A stretch of 64,000 nucleotides of DNA from the NCBI RefSeq assembly GCF_965204125.1, contig NZ_OZ241968.1:992001-1056000 (forward strand), written 5' to 3'. Source of the DNA: Poriferisodalis sp965204125 (GTDB taxonomy: Bacteria; Actinomycetota; Acidimicrobiia; Acidimicrobiales; Poriferisodalaceae). The position numbers were made by a program, and so were the translations under genes. The notes beneath the pieces were generated by a model. It searched no databases. It was not told the origin of the DNA and saw nothing but the letters and a program-made list of their open reading frames with translations. Below are positions 57,779-64,000 of this stretch, one piece after another (position 1 is the first letter of the stretch; every line of letters begins with the position of its first letter).

Positions 57779-60520
57779 CTATGGGGCAGCGTTGATGTAG
57801 GCATCGACTCGCCAGACGATCGTGTCGTCGTCGCTGCCGATGTCGTTCACGGCGACAGTGGCCATGAATCCGCCGGCGCCGTAGCCGTCGTCGGCCAGAC
57901 CGGCCACGGCAGCCCCTGACTCCAGTCCGGACGGCTCAGACGGCCGCGATCCGTACAGCGCGCGCAGCCACGATCCCGACCGCAGGGCGCTCATGCCCCG
58001 CAGCTCCCAGCGGCTGTCCACAAAGCGGGCCTCGCCCTCGGCAATGCCCGACACCGTGCCCGCTGCAGTTTCCAACGACCACAGGGCACTGAACACATCG
58101 GGGGCGCCGGCGCCGAATCCCCGAACGATCTCCACCGACACGAACGCCTCACGCACCTGCTGGCGCCGGGGCGGCAGCTGTGAGAAGACCCCGGGGTCGC
58201 GGCTGCGGAATGCCAGCCGGGTCGTGCCGCCGGTGGGCGGGTGCTCGCCGCTGGGCACGCCGCTCGACACCGGATCGGCTGCTTCCACCACATCGGTCAG
58301 CCGGAATTGCCGGTTGGCGTTGGCCGCCACGGCCACTGCCCGTGACGTGCGCCCGTAGGGGCCCACAGCCCGGACGTAGTTGGAATCGGCCTCCGACAGC
58401 TCAACCGCCACGCATCCCGGACTCGCCGGCCGCGGCCTGCGCCGCACCCCGTCGGCGTCGCCCGTGTACCAGCCCAAGGCGGTGAGATCGGCCTCGAGCA
58501 CGGGGGCCTTGTCGGGCGAGGTCTCGACCACCAGCCAGCGGGCGCCGTCGTAGGTGCCGCGCGGGAAGCACAGCCAGTCCTGGCCCGAGCCGAGCGATCC
58601 GCGGCCGCCATCGGTGATCGCGCCATCGGCATTGGCCTGATGGAACACGGTGCCGTCGAAGCGGAGCTTGCTCGCGAACGCACCCACTCCTCGCTTGGCG
58701 GCGGGCGCCTTCTCGATCCGATCGGGGTCGTCGTGATGGGGTGCATAGGCCCCCACCAGCACCGGCACCTCGGGCTCGGCGTCGGGTGTCAAGCGCCCGC
58801 TCACCAGCGCCGACGCCTGTGCGAGCACCTCGGCAGTGATCACGGCCTCGCCGCCGAATGCCAGCACCATGCCCGGTGCGAAGCACTGCCCGGAGTTCAC
58901 TGCGGCCGCGTACGCCCCGCCGTCGCCTGCCCCTGAGCCGTCTGTCTCGATGCCGCCGACCGCTTGGGAGCACTGCCGGCCCACCACGAAGGTGTCGCGC
59001 AGGAACTTCTCCACCGGTGCCGGCAGCTCGTCGGCGCCCGCGGGCACGAGGAGCATGGGCACCGCCGCATGCGACGGCCTGGGCACCGCCGTGGAGTGGG
59101 CAGCCGACGACGGCCGCCGTGCCAGCGCTACCAGGCCCGGCTCGGCGGCATCGAGCGGACCCACCAGGCGCTCGGTGGCGTAGGGGACAGTGGCGGGCGA
59201 TGGCGCCGTGGCAGCGCCGCAGAACGCACCGGCCCCCAGCGCATCGGGCCAGCCCTGGGCGCGCTGGCTCTCGTCGCTCAACGCGGCCAGGCACACCGAT
59301 GAGCGGGCGAAGTGATCGCCGGTGCGGGTGGGCCACCAGCCGCCGAAGATCTTGGCCATCTCCACGCTGGTCTCGTAGCGGTCGGCGCCCGCTACCCGGC
59401 GCATCTCGGCGCCGGCGATCTGCGCAGCCAGACCCGCCACCGCTTCGGGCACCTGCGAGGTGTCGCCCAGCACGATCAGGTTCTCCACGTCGAGCAGGCT
59501 CAGCGCCACGGCGGTTTCTTCGGGCAGCACGTCGCTGCCGTCGTGCAGCAGCACGGGCACCTGCCAGTAGCTGGTCCACCAGCCGGCCGCCAGTGCATCG
59601 AGCGAAGTGGCGAGCACGACGGTGCGGCCCAGCAGCTCGCACTTGCTGGCCCGTTCCCGCCACTCCACCACCGAGTTGGCGTAGAAGGCCGGCACGGCGT
59701 TGCCGTCGGATGCGGTGACGTCTTTGCACCTGGCGGCGCTGCGGGGGATCGACCGGGTGCCCAGCGACTGGGCCACCGCTGCCGCCGTGCCGAAACGGGT
59801 CTCGCCGCTCACCCGGAACACCTCGCCGTAGCCGATCGAGACCAGTTCCTGCTCGATCTCGACGGGCACTGCTGCGGGGCCGCCCACGATGATGGCCTGG
59901 CGGGCGGCGTTGCAGCCGCCGGTGCGCAGGTCTTGTGCGGCGAGCCGGGCGGCGTGGTTCAGCGAATCGGCGTCGTCACGGGTGGACTCGGTGAGCAGGA
60001 TGGGCGCTGCGAACGTGTCGACCCGGGCGAAGCCGCCGATGGGGTCGAACAGGGGGTCGCTGGCGGCGACGCGCCGCAAGTACGGCTCGCTGGAGCGCCC
60101 GGTGGAGTCCGACAGCGAGGCGGCGGTGACTGCATCGGCTGGCACGTCGGAGGCCACCACGATGATGGACCGGGGGCACAGCTCCAGCCCCCACCAGCCG
60201 TCGGCCGAGCCCAGGCTGCGGCCGCCGCCGGAGGTGGCATCGGCGGTGTCGAACGGGTAGCCGCCCGAACCCCGCAAGGTCAGCGACACGGCCAGTGCGG
60301 TCTGGTGCCGGTCGGGGCCCCACATGCGCACCGCGTTCGGCCAGGCCTCGAGCTCGGGCTGGGCCAGGAACGACTCGGGCCATTGCCGCGGCGAGGCCGG
60401 GCCCTCGCCCTCTTCGGCGACGCTCTGCCCGCCGGCGCCGGGCACTGCCAGCAGCGATGCCGCCGTCAAGACGGCGGCCAGTGCGGCCACCCATCGAGCC
60501 CGGCGGGGCGGTCGCTTCAT
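57779..60520 (-). CDS. Secreted CWB2 protein, large inserts and unrecognised C-terminus (P9)
   Basis: 913 residues from an ATG at 60520 (a GTG two codons upstream is possible). Signal peptide WVAALAAVLTAASLLAVPGA. CWB2 signatures occur in three places but are spread out by inserts: MWGPDRHQTALAVSLTL near residue 65, VSGETRFGTAAAVAQSL near 240 and VAGADRYETSVEMAKIF near 375, with IIVGGPAAVPVEIEQELV and LVLAFGGEAVITAEVLAQAS-like units. From about 590 to the end the sequence is beta-rich and Gly/Asp-rich, with several cysteines (LCFPRGTYDG, SPGCVAVEL); I recognise no domain there. Part of the same-strand series P10-P9-P8-pyrE. Confidence 0.72.
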   Translation of the reverse strand: MKRPPRRARWVAALAAVLTAASLLAVPGAGGQSVAEEGEGPASPRQWPESFLAQPELEAWPNAVRMWGPDRHQTALAVSLTLRGSGGYPFDTADATSGGGRSLGSADGWWGLELCPRSIIVVASDVPADAVTAASLSDSTGRSSEPYLRRVAASDPLFDPIGGFARVDTFAAPILLTESTRDDADSLNHAARLAAQDLRTGGCNAARQAIIVGGPAAVPVEIEQELVSIGYGEVFRVSGETRFGTAAAVAQSLGTRSIPRSAARCKDVTASDGNAVPAFYANSVVEWRERASKCELLGRTVVLATSLDALAAGWWTSYWQVPVLLHDGSDVLPEETAVALSLLDVENLIVLGDTSQVPEAVAGLAAQIAGAEMRRVAGADRYETSVEMAKIFGGWWPTRTGDHFARSSVCLAALSDESQRAQGWPDALGAGAFCGAATAPSPATVPYATERLVGPLDAAEPGLVALARRPSSAAHSTAVPRPSHAAVPMLLVPAGADELPAPVEKFLRDTFVVGRQCSQAVGGIETDGSGAGDGGAYAAAVNSGQCFAPGMVLAFGGEAVITAEVLAQASALVSGRLTPDAEPEVPVLVGAYAPHHDDPDRIEKAPAAKRGVGAFASKLRFDGTVFHQANADGAITDGGRGSLGSGQDWLCFPRGTYDGARWLVVETSPDKAPVLEADLTALGWYTGDADGVRRRPRPASPGCVAVELSEADSNYVRAVGPYGRTSRAVAVAANANRQFRLTDVVEAADPVSSGVPSGEHPPTGGTTRLAFRSRDPGVFSQLPPRRQQVREAFVSVEIVRGFGAGAPDVFSALWSLETAAGTVSGIAEGEARFVDSRWELRGMSALRSGSWLRALYGSRPSEPSGLESGAAVAGLADDGYGAGGFMATVAVNDIGSDDDTIVWRVDAYINAAP

Positions 60521-60572
60521 CGTCACCGCTCGACAGTCTGTCGCAACGGGCTGCCGCAGCGATGCCGGGGCG

Positions 60573-60650
60573 TCGGTGCTGTTTGTCGGCGCTGTTCGTC
60601 GGCGCTGTTCATCGGCGCTGTTCGTCGGCGCTGTTCGTCGGTGCTGTTCG
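60573..60650. repeat. Six 13-bp tandem repeats upstream of P9
   Basis: Units of TCGGCGCTGTTCG with single-base variants follow head to tail at 60573, 60586, 60599, 60612, 60625 and 60638. They fill most of the 137-nt gap between the P10 stop and the P9 start, so they are in the P9 leader or promoter if P9 is transcribed separately. Confidence 0.85.
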
Positions 60651-60657
60651 CCGGTGC

Positions 60658-63330
60658 CTAGCGGCAGACGGCGGCATCGGCGTTCCAGTCACAGCGCGGG
60701 GTGGTGCCTTCGAGATCGATGATCGGCCCGAGCGCTCGCCAGGCATCGGCTGCGGCGACGTACCGGGAGAAGCCGCTGGCTTCGATGGCGAAGGCGTCGT
60801 TGTCGCCGTTGAGCCGCAGCCGGACCCCGTCTTCCAGCATTGGATGGGTGATGTCGAGCGATCGCACCGCCAGGATCAGGTTGGTGCGGGTGAGCCCGCC
60901 AGGCAGCTCGGCTGCGATGCGCAGCGCCTCGACGTAGGGATAGGCGAGCTGGAACGCCGCTGAGTACAGCGGGTGGTCGGGGTCGCGCCTCGTCAGGGCG
61001 AGACGCTCGTTGACGAACTCGATGAATGCGTCGTTGGCACGGGCTTCGTCGTGGGTAGCTGTCAGGCTGCCCCGGGCGGTGTACCAGCCGTCGGCCGAGG
61101 GGCCTGCGAGGTGCATGGTGTTGGGGGTCGCGCACGCCGACGACATGAGCAAGAGGCCGTTGCGGGACCGGATGCCGTCGGCCACGCTCCGCCAGCCCGG
61201 CGACTGCATCACCTGCCAGCACGGGTTTCCCGACGTCATCGAGATGTACACGTCGGGTTCGTACGCGCCGATGGCGGCGACCTCGGCGTCGAACGCCTCG
61301 TCATCGACCGTCTCGTCGTCGACCACCTCGGCATCGACCGCTTCGGCACCGGGGTCGATCCGGACAGCGAGGGTGCCCGAGATCACGTCGGGGTGCGAGC
61401 GCGCCCACGCTGCGAAGCCGTCCAGGTAGGCGGTGCCGAGCTCGTCGTCGCTCACGACGGCCGCGACCGTCACTGGCAGCCTGCCGGCGAACCGCCGCTC
61501 GATCCATTCGCCCCACAGCATCGCTTCAGTCGTGAACGACAGCTGCATGCCGGTGGTCCACGGGTGGTTGAGGGGATCGCCCCAGGCCGGGTGGCCCGAC
61601 ATCACGAACGGGTGCGGGACACAGGCGTCGTTGATCCGGTCGTACACGGCGAGCGAGGTCGGTGTGCCCACGGTCAGCACCGAGAACACGTTCTCGTCGT
61701 CGATCAGGCTGTCGACTTGGGTTGCCGTGCGGCTGGGGTCGAACCCGTCGTCTCTGCCCACCAGCTCGATGCGCCTGCCGGCGACGGGATCGGTGCGGTT
61801 GACCCAGTCGAAATAGACCTGCATCCCCCACTGGAGTTTGCCCTGGGTCACGTACTGCCCCGATTTCGGGAGCGTGAGCCCGATGCGGATCTCGTCGCTG
61901 GTGATTCCGGCGGTGTCGGACCAGCCGTCGGGGCAGTCGCTGAGGTCGATGCTGAAGCCGGCGGGGCCGCCGAGCACGTTGCCGTCGTCGACGCCGTAGG
62001 TGCCAGCGTCGATGGCCCGCGTGAGGCTCCTTGCTGCGCGTTCGCGCTCGGCGGCGGCGGTGTCGAAGACTCCCTGGAGCGCGGCGCCCTCGATGATCCT
62101 GCCGAGCGCCTGGGACGACACCGAGGTCTCGGGGCCGAACACGAGCAGCGATCTGGCATCGTGCCGGAGCACCTGGGAGACAGCGGGCGAGAGCACCGAT
62201 GTGCTGGTCAGCAGCAGGGTGGTGCACCGCTGGCCCAGCAGCGGGGCGGCGCTGAGCGCGTGGATCGGATCCCATGCATCTGCGAGGCCGTACCTGGTCT
62301 CATGGAAGCACTTGCGGCCGTCGGGACCTCTGGGGAAGTTGTTGTTGAGGTATCTCGCCAGCCCCACCGATGTCTGCGTGCGGTCTGTGCCGCCCTTGCC
62401 GAGGTAGCCCACGCCCGGCTGGGGAACTTCGATCCTCACCTGCTCGGACAGCGCTTCGGCGCCGCCCAGGACGAGTATTTCCTCGACGTCGCTGGTTCTC
62501 AGGTACCTCACCACGCTGGGGTGGACCTCATGCGGGGGGCTGAGCAGCACCGGGTGGCGGCCCCGGAACGACGCTGGGCCGGCCACGAGCGCATCGGCCA
62601 CCTTCTCGGAGCTGGCCAGGAACGCCGTGGTGCCCTGGTAGGCCAGCACCCCGGGGGTGCCCATGCGGCGGGCGACAACCACCGAGGTGGCCTCGGGGGA
62701 CGATCCCCAGATGCGCTCGACGCTGCCGAAGCGCGCCAGCCTTCCCAGGACGGTGTGCGACACCTCTTGGGGGCTGCCGATGACGAAGGTTCGGGAAACG
62801 CCGGCCTCGGCCAGGAACTCGGCTGTGATGGTGAGCAGGCGGTCTGGAGGTGTCAGCAGGACGGGGGCGTTGAGCTTGCCGGCCAGGCCCGGGGCGACGA
62901 CGGCGTCGTGCCACGACTCGCCCGACACGATGACGGCTGCGTCGATGCTGCCGCCGACTTCTTCGAGGAACTGACGAGCGACCTTGACCGATGTCACATA
63001 GCGGCTGTGGCTCTGGATGCGGGTGATCTCGACCTCGCGCAGGTCTTGCGCCCCGGCGGGCGCGGTGGCGACCGGTAGGGCTGCTGCCAGGGTGGCGAGG
63101 GCAGCCAGGGCGCTCAGGACGATCCGTGTGGTCCGTGCGGTCAGCGCGGTCCGTCTGGTCAGCGCGGTCCGTCTGGTCAGCGCGGTCCGTCTGGTCAGCG
63201 CGGTCCGTGCGGTCCGTGCGGTCCGTGCGGTCAGTCTGGTCAGGTTGGCCAAGGCGAGCGGCGTGCACCGTACGAGTTGCTTGGCGGGCGCTGGACGTGA
63301 TGCGCGGCGACGGCCGCCGGGTCGGGTCAT
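60658..63330 (-). CDS. Secreted CWB2 protein fused to a type 1 periplasmic ligand-binding domain (P10)
   Basis: 890 residues. An unusually long basic n-region (residues about 20-68, built from TALTRR-type repeats) precedes the signal helix IVLSALAALATLAAALPVA. CWB2 units: IQSHSRYVTSVKVARQF, IWGSSPEATSVVVARRM and GTDRTQTSVGLARYL, with LLTPPDRLLTITAEFL and EILVLGGAEALSEQVRIEV. From about residue 470 the protein reads as a Leu/Ile/Val-binding-type substrate-binding protein: EIRIGLTLPKSGQYVTQGKL, YFDWVNRTDPVAGRRIELV, VFSVLTVGTPTSLAVYD, and a C-terminal half with FQLAYPYVEALRIAAEL. It would hold a small-molecule sensor or binder on the wall. No ABC transporter genes adjoin it. Confidence 0.83.
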   Translation of the reverse strand: MTRPGGRRRASRPAPAKQLVRCTPLALANLTRLTARTARTARTALTRRTALTRRTALTRRTALTARTTRIVLSALAALATLAAALPVATAPAGAQDLREVEITRIQSHSRYVTSVKVARQFLEEVGGSIDAAVIVSGESWHDAVVAPGLAGKLNAPVLLTPPDRLLTITAEFLAEAGVSRTFVIGSPQEVSHTVLGRLARFGSVERIWGSSPEATSVVVARRMGTPGVLAYQGTTAFLASSEKVADALVAGPASFRGRHPVLLSPPHEVHPSVVRYLRTSDVEEILVLGGAEALSEQVRIEVPQPGVGYLGKGGTDRTQTSVGLARYLNNNFPRGPDGRKCFHETRYGLADAWDPIHALSAAPLLGQRCTTLLLTSTSVLSPAVSQVLRHDARSLLVFGPETSVSSQALGRIIEGAALQGVFDTAAAERERAARSLTRAIDAGTYGVDDGNVLGGPAGFSIDLSDCPDGWSDTAGITSDEIRIGLTLPKSGQYVTQGKLQWGMQVYFDWVNRTDPVAGRRIELVGRDDGFDPSRTATQVDSLIDDENVFSVLTVGTPTSLAVYDRINDACVPHPFVMSGHPAWGDPLNHPWTTGMQLSFTTEAMLWGEWIERRFAGRLPVTVAAVVSDDELGTAYLDGFAAWARSHPDVISGTLAVRIDPGAEAVDAEVVDDETVDDEAFDAEVAAIGAYEPDVYISMTSGNPCWQVMQSPGWRSVADGIRSRNGLLLMSSACATPNTMHLAGPSADGWYTARGSLTATHDEARANDAFIEFVNERLALTRRDPDHPLYSAAFQLAYPYVEALRIAAELPGGLTRTNLILAVRSLDITHPMLEDGVRLRLNGDNDAFAIEASGFSRYVAAADAWRALGPIIDLEGTTPRCDWNADAAVCR
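63123..63245. repeat. 9/18-bp minisatellite inside the P10 signal-peptide region
   Basis: About thirteen 9-bp units of GGTCCGTCT / GGTCAGCGC type follow one another; the middle ones alternate as a perfect 18-bp unit (GGTCCGTCTGGTCAGCGC). On the coding (minus) strand they give Thr-Ala-Arg and Thr-Ala-Leu-Thr-Arg-Arg repeats. Unit number can change without breaking the frame. Confidence 0.85.
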
Positions 63331-63345
63331 CGTGGAGCCTTGAAT

Positions 63346-64000
63346 CTAATTCGGGACTCGGCTATGCCCGGCGGTGCCGAACGGGTCCCAGACGCCAGTG
63401 GGATGCTCGCCCCAGCAGACCACGCTGGTGTTGGTGCGCAGGGCGCAAGCGAACAATCCGCCGGCTGACACGGCGGTATAGCGCCCGCCAGGCACGTTCT
63501 CGATGCTGGCGACAACGCCGTCAACGGCGCCGATGCCGGCGCTCTCGAACTCATCGCCGCCGTCGTCGACGATGCCGTCCTCGACGTTGCCCTCGAAGTC
63601 GCCGGTGTTGCTGGCGCCGCCCTCGACGTTGCCGGTGTTGCCGGCGCCGATGCCCCAGCAGTCGACGATCTGGGCGGGTCGCAGCGCGCAGGTGACGTGC
63701 ATGCCGGCACTCACGCTGACGTACCTGCGAGCGGCATATTCGTCGGGGAGAACGCCGCTGCCGCTGGCGCCGTCGCTGCCGGCGCCGGTGCCGGTCCGGT
63801 TGCCCCAGCATTCGAGTGCACCCTTCAGCTCGAGGCCGCACGAGTGGGTTGCCCCGGCGGCCACGGCCGCGAAGACGCCGTCAGGGGCGGTGAGCTGACC
63901 GTCGCCGGCCTTGCCCCAGCAGGTGATGTTGAGGCTGGGTTCGAGCCCGCACGTGTGGTGCCTGCCAGCCGAGATCGCGAGGAACGAGGCGCCGCTGGGA
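63346..64000 (-). CDS. RCC1-type repeat protein (5' end beyond the window)
   Basis: The frame is open from the right edge to a TAG at 63346 (218 codons). It shows repeated units of the bacterial RCC1-like type, each with a cysteine pair: SAGRHHTCGLEPSLNITCWG, AAGATHSCGLELKGALECWG, SAGMHVTCALRPAQIVDCWG, SAGGLFACALRTNTSVVCWG. These form seven-bladed propellers, usually secreted, with disulfides inside each unit. One unit is stretched by a Gly/Asn/Asp-rich insert with two GNVE and two NTG repeats. It ends 15 nt before P10 on the same strand, so the two are probably co-transcribed. The N-terminus and any anchor domain are outside the window. Confidence 0.8.
   Translation of the reverse strand, partial: PSGASFLAISAGRHHTCGLEPSLNITCWGKAGDGQLTAPDGVFAAVAAGATHSCGLELKGALECWGNRTGTGAGSDGASGSGVLPDEYAARRYVSVSAGMHVTCALRPAQIVDCWGIGAGNTGNVEGGASNTGDFEGNVEDGIVDDGGDEFESAGIGAVDGVVASIENVPGGRYTAVSAGGLFACALRTNTSVVCWGEHPTGVWDPFGTAGHSRVPN

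Noticed and set aside
60573..60650. CRISPR array
   Set aside because: 13-bp units follow directly without spacers, and no cas genes are present.
63123..63245. CRISPR array
   Set aside because: The 9/18-bp units have no unique spacers and are in frame inside a coding region.

Overview
The window is GC-rich bacterial DNA with dense genes, frequent GTG starts and short intergenic gaps. The gene content (actinobacterial-type SdhCAB with a b558-type SdhC, a DnaE1-like polymerase, DUF222/HNH protein, SCP2-like protein, a HemB with a C-x-D metal site) points to an actinomycetote. The large number of cell-wall-binding repeat 2 (CWB2) proteins and the likely use of leaderless mRNAs make a member of Acidimicrobiia the best guess. 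That placement is inference, not proof.

1-36.9 kb is mostly housekeeping. It opens with a partial magnesium-chelatase/MoxR-like ATPase (-) and a GH2-like protein (+). The sdhCAB operon follows, and its last gene overlaps a secreted CWB2/beta-propeller gene that has a tandem paralogue. Next come a PQQ-type sugar dehydrogenase lipoprotein, a PNPOx-fold protein, a NfeD/flotillin pair, TerC, an HD protein, dnaE, a 59-aa membrane protein, thrS and an unusual alcohol dehydrogenase. An accessory patch with visibly more A/T in third codon positions (about 24.6-28.8 kb) holds a DUF222/HNH gene, overlapping small ORFs, a lipoprotein and a RusA / REase-HEPN / AbrB operon. It is followed by an animal-type haem peroxidase, aquaporin, hemB, an SCP2 protein, an Fpg-type glycosylase, a nitroreductase and two SDR enzymes.

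36.9-64 kb is an island of large exported proteins, broken only by a sigma factor and pyrE. Eight CWB2 genes lie here (ten in the window). Four share the order CWB2 repeats - PD40 beta-propeller - M6-like peptidase - C-terminal beta domain. Only one of the four is both uninterrupted and has the HExxH site. Two have lost the zinc/catalytic residues, and one keeps the site but carries an in-frame TAA. Other members join CWB2 repeats to a trypsin-like protease, to a type 1 periplasmic ligand-binding domain, or to C-terminal regions I do not recognise. An ECF-like sigma factor with a long C-terminal extension sits inside the island. A partial RCC1-type repeat protein closes the window.

How it may work together (inference): the island looks like a modular cell-surface set in which CWB2 repeats hold different sensor, binding or protease modules on the cell wall, with members duplicating, exchanging sequence and decaying. 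No rRNA, tRNA, CRISPR array, insertion sequence or replication origin was recognised.
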